Assembly (NCBI GenBank): GCA_024636215.1
Contig: JAGXHL010000038.1
Location: forward strand, 1-22,281
Direction: 5' to 3'
From: Deltaproteobacteria bacterium
GTDB lineage: Bacteria > Desulfobacterota > Desulfuromonadia > Desulfuromonadales > BM103
DNA length: 22,281 bases
A program made the position numbers and the translations under genes. Below, piece by piece: positions 6,886 through 13,826 of the stretch; positions within the stretch are counted from its first letter, which is position 1, and each line of letters begins with the position of its first letter. Under the pieces are notes generated by a model. That model was given only the letters and a program-made list of their open reading frames with translations, did no database searches and was not told the DNA's origin.

Positions 6886-7829
6886 TAGACGAAACCTTTG
6901 ACTACCCGGAATACCTTGCAATCAAGCAGGCGATCGATGACAGGAGTCTGAATCAATCTGTCTGGCAGGCATTGGCTGCATCACTGAAGTCTAAAGTCGG
7001 CAGCCACGGATTCAGGATACTGGAAATCGGCGCGGGTACCGGTTCAATGATCATTCGCCTGCTGAATGCCGGACTTCTGGACCATTGTCAGTATTTTGCA
7101 GTTGAGCTGGAACCCGGTTTTGCCCGGGTCGCTGAAAACGAATTGTCTGTTTGGGCCGGGGCACATGGCTGCAGGATGGAAGTTATCGGTCCGTCGCGTT
7201 GGACCTTGGGAAATGGGAAAGTGATCGAGATCCAGTGGCTAACCGCTGATATCCTGGAACTTCCCTCAGGTTGTGATGCCGGATATTTCGATCTGCTGAT
7301 CGGTCATGCCATTATTGATCTTCTGCCTGTCCCTGAGTGTCTGCCGGGATTGCTGCATCTGGTCAAACCCGGCGGTGGCTATTACTTCAGCCTGAATTTT
7401 GCCGGTGTAACCAGCTTCTCACCCTCCCATTCCCGCGACCTTGAGATAACAGAGGCCTATCACCGGGACATGGATAGACGTTTTCCCGGAATCAAATGGC
7501 GTGCCAGTCAGACCGGTCAGCTCCTGGGGAGCTGGCTAAAAGAGCAGGGACACCTGGTCCTTGCCGACGGGGATTCAAACTGGCAACTTTCCTCAGGACC
7601 CACGCCGTCCGCAGAGGATAACCGCTTTATCGGTAATATCCTGGATACCATGGCGAAAGCTCTGGCCGGGCTGGAAGGTCTGGAGGATTGGCTCAATCTG
7701 CGCCGCCAGCAAGTTGATTCAGGAAGCCTGCTATTCTTTGCCGCCAACCGGGATTACTTCGGCCGGACCGACCTGGTGGATACGCTTCAGAGCAAAGAGT
7801 CCGACCAGCAGAACGACGCTATCACGTAA
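6882..7829 (+). CDS. Class I SAM-dependent methyltransferase
   Basis: A 315-residue Rossmann-fold methyltransferase. Motif I is RILEIGAGTGSMI (45-57), which binds S-adenosylmethionine. The acidic end of strand 2 (YFAVELEPGF), a motif II-like region (FDLLIGHAIIDLLPV) and a motif III-like strand (HLVKPGGGYYFSLNF) follow in order. The start overlaps the glycosyltransferase stop by four bases, making this the last gene of the plus-strand operon. The last 99 bp overlap the 3' end of the convergent YbhN-like gene. The final 30 or so residues (ending QSKESDQQNDAIT) are probably a dispensable tail. The substrate is unknown; by context it would methylate the product of the same pathway. Confidence 0.88.
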   Translation: MIDETFDYPEYLAIKQAIDDRSLNQSVWQALAASLKSKVGSHGFRILEIGAGTGSMIIRLLNAGLLDHCQYFAVELEPGFARVAENELSVWAGAHGCRMEVIGPSRWTLGNGKVIEIQWLTADILELPSGCDAGYFDLLIGHAIIDLLPVPECLPGLLHLVKPGGGYYFSLNFAGVTSFSPSHSRDLEITEAYHRDMDRRFPGIKWRASQTGQLLGSWLKEQGHLVLADGDSNWQLSSGPTPSAEDNRFIGNILDTMAKALAGLEGLEDWLNLRRQQVDSGSLLFFAANRDYFGRTDLVDTLQSKESDQQNDAIT

Positions 7830-8747
7830 TCTCATCATCGCTATCACAGCGGCAGCGGCGGTCAAGGGCAGACCAAGACCGGTAAAAGCCCAGAACACAG
7901 CCGCTTCCAGTGTGCCGACCCCACCTGGCAGGGGCAATAAAAAGGCGAGGCGCATGGCCACCACCAGCACTATCAGGGTGGTAAAATCGGGCTCAATAGT
8001 AAAAAACTTCAACAGCAGCCAGATCTCAAATATCATGCCGGCCCAGCCCAGCAGCGAGAGGAACAAAGCCAGGGTCAGAGAAGGCTTTTCTGCACGAATC
8101 AGCCTTCGCAAGCGGGCGCCGATATCATCCCAGTGACTGTTAATCTGGATCATCTGCGGATTATGCTGCCAGCGCTGGGCAAGTTTTTTTATCCAGCCAG
8201 AGACTTTTTCCTGATGTGAAATCAGGAACCATCCGCTCCATGACAGCACCAGGATCATCAGCGCCAGTGCCATGGCCAGGGCTGTCCAGTCGGTGAGATC
8301 CAGCGCCGGGGTCAACATCAGGACAACAATCCCCAACAGCAGAACCGCAAAGTTGATCCAAAGTTCAAAGAACCTGTCCAGCGCCACCGACAATATCGCC
8401 AGGGTTCCGGGGGATGAGAATCGTTTCCAGAGCCAGTAGACCTGGAAGGGTTCACCCCCGAACTGGGGCCCCGGGGTGATAAAGCTGATCAGCTGCCCGG
8501 CCTGGCGCAGCAGGAACAAATGGTTGAATTTGATATCCAATCCCGCCGCGACTGACAGGCAGCGCCAGCGTTGGACATAAACCAGAATGATCACTAGATT
8601 AAGAACCGACCAGAGAGCCCATTGCGCCAGGGACAATGCTGATACCGAATCCAGGATTGTCTTTAATGGCAAGCTCTTGAATATCCAGAGAACCAGCGAT
8701 AAAGAAAAGAGCCAGCTGAGCGCCTGAACGAACTTGTATCTATTCAT
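7731..8747 (-). CDS. YbhN/LPG-synthase-TM (UPF0104) multi-pass membrane protein
   Basis: A 338-residue integral membrane protein of the lysylphosphatidylglycerol synthase transmembrane/UPF0104 (YbhN, AglD) family, with about eight hydrophobic segments. Family marks are FITPGPQFGGEPFQVYWL in the first half and LPLPGGVGTLEAAVFWAF near the C-terminus. Relatives include the flippase domain of MprF and proteins proposed to help move lipid-linked intermediates across the inner membrane. The soluble catalytic domain of MprF is absent, so a transport or anchoring role is likelier than aminoacylation. Its ATG shares one base with the TAA of the upstream CDP-alcohol phosphotransferase (TAATG), so the two are translationally coupled. 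Its 3' end overlaps the methyltransferase gene on the other strand by 99 bp, and both proteins look intact there. Confidence 0.9.
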   Translation of the reverse strand: MNRYKFVQALSWLFSLSLVLWIFKSLPLKTILDSVSALSLAQWALWSVLNLVIILVYVQRWRCLSVAAGLDIKFNHLFLLRQAGQLISFITPGPQFGGEPFQVYWLWKRFSSPGTLAILSVALDRFFELWINFAVLLLGIVVLMLTPALDLTDWTALAMALALMILVLSWSGWFLISHQEKVSGWIKKLAQRWQHNPQMIQINSHWDDIGARLRRLIRAEKPSLTLALFLSLLGWAGMIFEIWLLLKFFTIEPDFTTLIVLVVAMRLAFLLPLPGGVGTLEAAVFWAFTGLGLPLTAAAAVIAMMRLRDSVVLLVGLFALKRIHQVGPAEVIPVGGKE

Positions 8748-9916
8748 TACGCACCATCATAACGATTCACCCAGTCCCCATCCCAGCTCCACAAACTGAA
8801 ATGACCGGTCCCCAGCACCAGGATCCAGACAGTAATCGGCAGGATCAGGTAATCGATCAAGCTGATCAGCTGTGCAGGGTTTTCCCAGCCGATCAGCAGA
8901 AGCAGCGCCAGGGCCGCAGCACGTCCCATAATCCCCAGCAGGACCAGCAGGCCGAAGGCGATCATGGCATACAGGATCAACGGGCTATCCGATAAGTTTT
9001 CAGTATGGCGAAGTGGCCATGTCAGGAGCAATCCGGCCAGGAACAGGCGTAATGCCGGCTGGGTGAAGAAACTGATGAGCTTTTCACCGCGCTTCAGAAC
9101 GCCATGATTTATAAACGATTGTTCCGATATCCTGCCGCTCACGACCATCCAGTCAATCAGAAAGCCGATCAACACCGGCAGCATAAATGCGCAGCCGGCA
9201 ATCCGGGTTGCCGGTGGCTGAAATACGGGGAATAACACCACGGCAATAAAGCCCATCTGGAACCCGGCGATCGCGCGCCGGGAAAGTTTGGGTGTGAGTG
9301 CAAACAGGGGCAAGGCGTTTTTCTGACGGTAATTTAGTCCCCATTGGAACAGGTAATAGGCACAACTGACCAGCAGATAGGACCAGTGTATCTTCCCGTA
9401 CCAGACCGCAAGCAGCGGTGCAATCGTCAGCCCCAGGGCATCGAAAACTGTATCCAGTTCCGTCCCCATCTGGCTGACCTGGCCCGTCTTGCGTGCAGCA
9501 AAGCCATCGATACGATCGATTATGGCGGATACGGCATAGAACCCGGCGGGCACAAGGGCAAGGACACCCGGTGGTGATTGTTGAAACAAAAACCCCCCGG
9601 TGCAGGCGATGAGCCCGCCGCGCAGGATGGTCAGATAATTCGCCAGGCCCAGGTGTGAATACAGAGCGTTTTCAGGCCCTTTTCGGTTCAACGGCAGGTA
9701 ACCTCTGGCCTTGTATAACACCAGGATCCAGAGCAGACCAGCCTGCGCAAGCCATTGTGCTGCCGATCCCCAGGACCAGATACCCCACATGATCAGCCCT
9801 GTAAAAACCAGAACCGCCCAGCCATAGGTTGAAACACGCCTGAACTCGCCCAATGCAACAACAATCACTGGAGAATCTTCAGGGTGAAGCTGCATATTGA
9901 TATTGGGTCGACTCAT
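8747..9916 (-). CDS. CDP-alcohol phosphatidyltransferase with extended membrane domains
   Basis: An inner-membrane enzyme of about 389 residues from the chosen ATG (MSRPNINMQL) at 9916. An in-frame TTG at 9979 would add 21 residues, but it overlaps a terminator-like hairpin and has no ribosome site. The complete CDP-alcohol phosphotransferase signature D-x2-DG-x2-AR-x8-G-x3-D-x3-D is present (from DRIDGFAARK to FDALG), so it should transfer a phospho-alcohol from a CDP-linked donor to an acceptor alcohol. It is about twice the length of PgsA-type enzymes. Two extra hydrophobic segments precede the catalytic core and several follow it, about ten in all. The gene heads a two-gene minus-strand operon with the YbhN-like protein. 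The head group or acceptor is unknown; linking the neighbouring pathway's product to a lipid is inference. Confidence 0.9.
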   Translation of the reverse strand: MSRPNINMQLHPEDSPVIVVALGEFRRVSTYGWAVLVFTGLIMWGIWSWGSAAQWLAQAGLLWILVLYKARGYLPLNRKGPENALYSHLGLANYLTILRGGLIACTGGFLFQQSPPGVLALVPAGFYAVSAIIDRIDGFAARKTGQVSQMGTELDTVFDALGLTIAPLLAVWYGKIHWSYLLVSCAYYLFQWGLNYRQKNALPLFALTPKLSRRAIAGFQMGFIAVVLFPVFQPPATRIAGCAFMLPVLIGFLIDWMVVSGRISEQSFINHGVLKRGEKLISFFTQPALRLFLAGLLLTWPLRHTENLSDSPLILYAMIAFGLLVLLGIMGRAAALALLLLIGWENPAQLISLIDYLILPITVWILVLGTGHFSLWSWDGDWVNRYDGA

Positions 9917-9949
9917 ATTGCGACCATAAGGATGCCGCAACAGCAATGC

Positions 9950-9980
9950 AATTGAAAAATTTGTCCACCGGGGGGACAAA
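9950..9980 (-). terminator. Possible intrinsic terminator/attenuator upstream of the phosphotransferase
   Basis: Read on the minus strand, TTTGTCC and GGACAAA (stem of 7 bp, loop of 7 bases) are followed at once by a T run (aaatttttc). It lies 34 bp upstream of the ATG at 9916, so a transcript starting near or beyond 10000 would meet it before the gene. It could end a small RNA or act as an attenuator. The stem is only moderately GC-rich. Confidence 0.45.
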
Positions 9981-10170
9981 CACAGTGGGGCAGGTCAAAG
10001 ACAGGGATCCCCAACCTGATGGGGGCGCTGGGCGGTGGCAAACTTCTACCGGATAACATCCGGCACGGCAGAGGATGGTGTCAGAACCGGCATGATTATT
10101 CAAAGGGTTCAGACCATATTAAAAGCCGCCTTCACGTGCGGTAAGGACGCCCCATAAATGGCAAGTTTAT

Positions 10171-10206
10171 GGCCACCTGACTTTCAATGGTGGCCTTATT
10201 ATTTTT
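10171..10206 (+). terminator. Intrinsic terminator (plus strand)
   Basis: GGCCACC (10171-10177) and GGTGGCC (10189-10195) form a perfect 7-bp GC-rich stem with an 11-base loop, followed by TTATTATTTTT. On the minus strand the trailing bases are not T-rich, so it works for plus-strand transcripts. No plus-strand gene lies within 2 kb upstream. Confidence 0.7.
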
Positions 10207-10260
10207 GAGCGTACTTTGTCTGATAGCAACATCATCTGTTAGAATATCAAAGTTCCATTT

Positions 10261-10337
10261 GCGCCCGTAGCTCAAATGGATAGAGCACCAGACTTCGGAT
10301 CTGGGGGTTGTAGGTTCGACTCCTACCGGGCGCGCCA
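10261..10337 (+). tRNA. tRNA-Arg (anticodon TCG)
   Basis: A complete 77-nt cloverleaf with encoded CCA. The acceptor stem GCGCCCG (10261-10267) pairs with CGGGCGC (10327-10333), with discriminator G and CCA at 10335-10337. The anticodon stem CCAGA/TCTGG encloses the loop CTTCGGA, giving anticodon TCG, which reads Arg CGA. The T arm GTAGG-TTCGACT-CCTAC carries the conserved TTCGA. The D arm (AGCTCAAATGGATAGAGC) is normal. No duplicated 3' end of this tRNA is visible elsewhere in the window, so there is no direct evidence of an integrated element at it. Confidence 0.98.
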
Positions 10338-10398
10338 TAAAAATTGCGATTTTCGGGTCCGTACATTCTCAAATTGCAGGGTTAACAAGAATTTCGCC

Positions 10399-11670
10399 CT
10401 ACCGGCGGGCTTCTGAATCAAATGGTGGTGCGAGGTCTCGCCTGGTAATAAGCCGAACCTGCCGCTCATGGAACCAGTAGTACCAGACCCAGTTGAGCAT
10501 GACGACGATTCGATTGCGAAAACCGATCAGATAATAGAGATGTAGAAGAAGCCAAACCAGCCAGGCAAGATATCCCCGGAAGGTCATGCCGAATGCGTTT
10601 GCGACTGCTGCACTCCGGCCGATCGTGGCCATGCTCCCCTTATCCTTGTATCGAAACGGGGGCAGGCTTCTGCCCGCTTCTTTGGCCAGAATGGCTTTTC
10701 CTGCATAGATCCCCATCTGCATCGCCACAGGGGCCACCATGGGAAGCGCTGAGCCGTTTTGCTCCAGGTAGGCCATGTCACCGATGACAAAAACTTCCGG
10801 ATGGCCGGCCAGGGTCAGATCGGGTTCGACCGGAATTCTCCCCGCTGTCTTTTGCGCAGTGTTCAGAGCGTCAGCGATCGGTGCAGCCTTGACTCCGGCA
10901 GACCAGAAGAGCGTGTGCGACGGGACGACCACACCGTCATGCAGAATAACCCGTTCAGGGCCCGCATCTACAACCCGAGCATTAAGTAGAACTTCGACCG
11001 ACATGCTGCGCAGTTTTTTCAGAGTGTAGGTGCTCTGTTTTTCCGGCATGGAAGACAGCAGTCTATCGCTAGCCTCCACCAGAACTACTCTGGTAGCATG
11101 GGTGCCCAGGTCAGGATAATCTTTTGCGAGGACGAAGTGGACAAGCTCGATCAGCGCCCCCGCAAACTCGACCCCCGTAGGACCGCCGCCAACAATCACG
11201 AACGTCATCAGCGCTCGCTTCCGAGCCGGGTCCGGTTCGCTGAGCGCCCGTTCGAAGGAGGTCAGTATGTGGTTGCGTAGGATTTCGGCATCGGCCAACG
11301 CCTTGAGGTCAAAAGCATGGCGCGCGACCGACTCCAGACCGAAGAAGTTGGTGACGCTGCCAGCACCGACGATGAGATAGTCATAAGGGATGTTTCCGGA
11401 AGCGGTCCGTATCTGGCGAGCGGCAAAATCAAAGCCGCATACCTCTGCGAGAAAAAATCGTGTGCCCGGCCAGTTCCGTGCCATAGCACGAATCGGCTGC
11501 GCGATCGACTCTTGCTCCAGGGCAGCAGTTGCTACCTGATAAAGCAGCGGTTGAAACAGATGGTAGTTATTCCGATCGACCAGGGTGACCTCATGCCCCT
11601 TGCCCGCCAAAATCCTGGCGGCGCGAATCCCCCCAAACCCCATGCCGACGATCGCAATCCGTTTTTTCAT
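10399..11670 (-). CDS. ndh: Type II NADH dehydrogenase (NDH-2), FAD-dependent
   Basis: A 423-residue single-subunit NADH:quinone oxidoreductase-like flavoprotein. It would pass electrons from NADH to quinone at the cytoplasmic face of the inner membrane without pumping protons. It has an N-terminal FAD motif (IAIVGMGFGGIRAARIL), NYHLFQPLLYQVATAAL, which is close to diagnostic for NDH-2, a second dinucleotide motif for NADH (FVIVGGGPTGVEFAGAL) and a third FAD contact (VFVIGDMAYL). Near the C-terminus is a hydrophobic/aromatic stretch, LAWLVWLLLHLYYLIGF, followed by NWVWYYWF, the membrane-anchoring part. Length is normal. GAGG abuts the ATG directly, so the ribosome site is poorly spaced. It stands alone: a tRNA lies downstream and a divergent Nudix-like gene upstream. 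The symbol reflects the family; some homologues use other acceptors. Confidence 0.9.
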   Translation of the reverse strand: MKKRIAIVGMGFGGIRAARILAGKGHEVTLVDRNNYHLFQPLLYQVATAALEQESIAQPIRAMARNWPGTRFFLAEVCGFDFAARQIRTASGNIPYDYLIVGAGSVTNFFGLESVARHAFDLKALADAEILRNHILTSFERALSEPDPARKRALMTFVIVGGGPTGVEFAGALIELVHFVLAKDYPDLGTHATRVVLVEASDRLLSSMPEKQSTYTLKKLRSMSVEVLLNARVVDAGPERVILHDGVVVPSHTLFWSAGVKAAPIADALNTAQKTAGRIPVEPDLTLAGHPEVFVIGDMAYLEQNGSALPMVAPVAMQMGIYAGKAILAKEAGRSLPPFRYKDKGSMATIGRSAAVANAFGMTFRGYLAWLVWLLLHLYYLIGFRNRIVVMLNWVWYYWFHERQVRLITRRDLAPPFDSEARR

Positions 11671-12138
11671 CCTCGTTTGCCGTCTGTGATTTGGCCAATT
11701 GCTTTGCCCAAGACCTCGCGCGCCCTTGCGGCGGGGAAAGCAAACAAACCTCTTGACAGATCACTTTTAAATGTTGGCGTTGCCAATGTGGCCTCTTGAG
11801 CGAAGGCTGATCTTTGCATATTCAGGTAGCATGTTAGTGGTGGTCATGAATGATCATTTCTCATGTGCACTTTGAAAGTTCCACTATCTTTAAGGAAGCG
11901 AGGCTCCAATGGCAGAAGTTTTCTCATACAAAAACAATAATGCCCTTGCTCAAAACATCAAGCTCATTACAAAATTTTTCTCTCCAGTTCATCTTCGCAA
12001 TTCTCAAACAGATAAATCTGAGCATCCCAAAACAATGCAGTTTGATATTTAAGAACACGTCACTTTGACTCGTCCGCCAAGTTGGTGTACTTTAATACAG
12101 TATCTTTAATTGCTTTTTGAGAGACAGGGGAAAGGCTG
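11671..12138. other. Divergent intergenic region, AT-rich on the right
   Basis: A 468-bp region between ndh (minus) and the Nudix-like gene (plus). The left part keeps the base character of ndh; from about 11850 it becomes clearly AT-rich, matching the Nudix-like gene. A small plus-strand frame (11850-12068) is open, but it has odd composition, no good ribosome site and no recognisable domain, so I do not call it. I see no insertion-sequence ends. Confidence 0.5.
12082..12110 (+). promoter_or_regulatory. Candidate promoter for the Nudix-like gene
   Basis: TTGGTG (12082-12087) and TTTAAT (12105-12110) are separated by 17 bp. The -10 matches TATAAT at five of six positions; the -35 is weak. 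The ribosome site AGGGGAAAGG just before the ATG at 12139 follows about 20 bp later. Low-confidence call by eye. Confidence 0.35.
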
Positions 12139-12537
12139 ATGACAATCAAGGTGGTAGACATCATCGTCGAGAGAAAAGGCATGATTCTTTTGACCAAAAG
12201 GGGTGACTATTGGATACTTCCAGGAGGGGAGATTGAGCCAGGTGAAGATGAGCTGCGGTGTCTGGAAGAAGTTGTTTCCAGAGAGGTGAAAGACCAAGTG
12301 TCCAATATTTTCAAAAAACTTGAAAAAACTATAAAAGGCCCTTCACCTGTCAGGGATGGTGACGTGGAGGTTTCTGTTTATGTTGGCGACATTAGCAGCA
12401 AAAAAATGTCTGACGTGAAAGATTGTAATGCGCATTGGTTCAGCCGAGAAAGCATCCGTGCAATAAGACTTTCCAATATCACAAAGGACGTACTGGAGTA
12501 TTACTATGATGATGGCAGTGAAACAGGAAGAGCTTAG
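12139..12537 (+). CDS. Nudix-like hydrolase with degraded Nudix box
   Basis: A 132-residue protein with the small Nudix fold: VVDIIVERKGMILLTKRGDYWILPGGEIEPGE is the normal lead-in to the Nudix box. Inside the box, G-x5-E-x7-REUxEExGU should place Arg-Glu and Glu-Glu, the Mg2+ ligands, but the sequence reads LRCLEEVVSREVKDQV. The Arg, the first Glu and one of the paired Glu appear substituted. Pyrophosphohydrolase activity is therefore doubtful, and a binding or regulatory role is possible. The end (HWFSRESIRAIRLSNITKDVL) is a usual Nudix C-terminal helix. AGGGGAAAGG gives a strong ribosome site. The gene is visibly more AT-rich than its neighbours, which suggests acquisition by transfer. Confidence 0.75.
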   Translation: MTIKVVDIIVERKGMILLTKRGDYWILPGGEIEPGEDELRCLEEVVSREVKDQVSNIFKKLEKTIKGPSPVRDGDVEVSVYVGDISSKKMSDVKDCNAHWFSRESIRAIRLSNITKDVLEYYYDDGSETGRA

Positions 12538-12697
12538 TGAAAACAATAAATCTTGGAAATGCAAAAATCTCTTTAATAAATCCTTCCCTCAAGTAAGAGA
12601 TTATTTATCGGGAACAGACCAATAGCCTCGCCACGATTCCAACAATATTAAATTCTTGTAAGCATCTAAAAAATAAATATATATTTCTGTATCTATT

Positions 12698-13180
12698 GTG
12701 ATGGGAGTCGTTAAACAAAGCAATGGCTTTATCAACGTCTATAGTGAGCTGAATGTAGGCACGACCTTTAAAATCTACCTGCCCCGGTATACAGGTCAGA
12801 TCGCCAAGGAGTGCGAAACTGTCGGCGGGGAGCTTCTCAAGGGGCAGGGTGAGACGGTGCTGGTGGTAGAGGATGTAACCTCAATCCTGGCATTAATCGA
12901 AGAACTGCTCAGTGACTTTGGCTACAAGGTCCTTGCTGCCAACTCACCCGCAGAAGCTCTGGAGCTTGCCAACGCACACCTGGGAGAAATCCAGTTGCTT
13001 ATCACGGATGTGGTGATGCCGGGAATGAACGGGCGGGTGCTGGCCGGCCGATTACAGTCAATGCATCCCCAACTCAAATGCCTGTATATGTCAGGCTACA
13101 CGGCGGAGACGTTGATCCGTGACATGGAGAGTGCCATCGCTCACGCCGACGCCTTCATTGTCGCGCTACAGGCTGATTAG
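12698..13180 (+). pseudogene. Hybrid sensor histidine kinase fragment (end of HATPase plus truncated receiver)
   Basis: The frame opens at a GTG without a ribosome site and begins in mid-domain: GVVKQSNGFINVYSE to GTTFKIYLPR is the last part of a histidine kinase ATPase domain. All earlier parts (sensor, HisKA, N and G1 boxes) are missing. A receiver domain follows (LVVEDVTSILALIEELL, phospho-acceptor Asp in LLITDVVMPGMNG, Thr/Ser in LYMSGYT). It then departs from the family before the conserved Lys-Pro (ending AFIVALQAD), so the fifth strand and last helix are lost. It is therefore cut at both ends and unlikely to function as a kinase. Sequence upstream (12540-12697) is AT-rich filler with no trace of the missing part. 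Confidence 0.82.
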
Positions 13181-13348
13181 GAGAAAGCCCATAAAAGTTT
13201 GGGTTGGTGGTTGCTCAGCCGTCCTGAGCGGAGAGCCCTTGAGAAGTGAGCATTCGGCTTTACGTGATCGGTCCTAACAACATGATCGTGGTCGACAGTC
13301 GACAAGGTCCCATTAGGATGTAAAGTGTAACAATGCGTTAAACTGATT

Positions 13349-13370
13349 GTCCCTGCAACCAAACAGGGAC
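13349..13370 (+). promoter_or_regulatory. Hairpin in the leader of the DUF3597 gene
   Basis: GTCCCTG and CAGGGAC form a perfect 7-bp stem with an 8-base loop, 29 bp before the ATG at 13399 and just upstream of the AAGGAGAGAG ribosome site. No T run follows, so it is not a standard terminator. It may stabilise or control the mRNA leader. The function is not shown by sequence. Confidence 0.3.
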
Positions 13371-13398
13371 ACCTCACAAACAATCAAAGGAGAGAGTC

Positions 13399-13788
13399 AT
13401 GGGATTTTTCAGCAAGATCCTCGCGAAGCTCGGCATCGGTAGCGACAGCGCGGCTGCCGCCCCGGCCTCCACCGACGCACCCGCGGGCACAGTGCCAGTT
13501 ACACCACCGCCACCCAAGCCGGTGGCGCTCGTTGATGTCGTCGCGCAACTGGAGCAGCGCGCGGCAGCAAACCCACAAAAACTGAACTGGCGGACCTCCA
13601 TTGTCGACCTGCTGAAGCTCCTCGATATCGACAGCAGTTTCGCAGCGCGTAAGGAATTGGCCAAGGAGTTGGGCTGCCCGGCTGATTTGATGGGAGATTC
13701 GGCGAAGATGAACATTTGGCTGCACAAAACCGTTCTCGCGCGCATAGCCGCCAACGGCGGCAATGTGCCCCAAGACCTTCTGGACTGA
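13399..13788 (+). CDS. DUF3597 domain protein
   Basis: A 129-residue small protein. It begins MGFFSKILAKLGIG, followed by an Ala/Pro-rich linker (about residues 15-40, low complexity), then the conserved DUF3597 block of about 85 residues: VDVVAQLEQRAAANPQKLNW, SIVDLLKLLDIDSSFAARKELAKEL, and MNIWLHKTVLARIAANGG near the end. The family has no established biochemical role that I know of; members are widespread in Proteobacteria, often near envelope stress genes. There is no signal peptide. AAGGAGAGAG gives a very strong ribosome site. A GlsB/YeaQ membrane protein follows after 38 bp, probably in the same transcript. Confidence 0.85.
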   Translation: MGFFSKILAKLGIGSDSAAAAPASTDAPAGTVPVTPPPPKPVALVDVVAQLEQRAAANPQKLNWRTSIVDLLKLLDIDSSFAARKELAKELGCPADLMGDSAKMNIWLHKTVLARIAANGGNVPQDLLD

Positions 13789-13826
13789 ATCGGCAGTGAA
13801 CTTCTGCCCACCCTGGGAGTACAAAC

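Larger units (their letters stand above)
9917..10260. other. Gene-free, hairpin-rich region between phosphotransferase operon and tRNA-Arg
   Basis: No convincing coding frame is seen in 344 bp. The stretch holds several strong inverted repeats: the minus-strand hairpin at 9960-9980, CCGGAT/ATCCGG near 10050-10066, CCGC/GCGG around 10125-10142, CATAAA/TTTATG at 10153-10170, and the plus-strand terminator at 10171-10206. This density suggests an untranslated structured RNA, either a leader for the minus-strand operon or a separate small RNA on the plus strand. I could not match it to a known riboswitch, 6S, SRP or tmRNA consensus. Confidence 0.45.

Noticed and set aside
10132..10338. Minus-strand ORF beginning MARPVGVEPTTPRSEVWCS
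   Set aside because: This is the reverse complement of the tRNA-Arg gene, a well-known spurious translation, not a protein.
11753..11781. TTGACA as a promoter in the ndh-Nudix gap
   Set aside because: The -35 is perfect, but no acceptable -10 occurs at 15-19 bp spacing.
11850..12068. 72-aa plus-strand ORF upstream of the Nudix-like gene
   Set aside because: AT-rich, biased toward Ser/Leu/Phe/Lys, with no ribosome site or recognisable motif.
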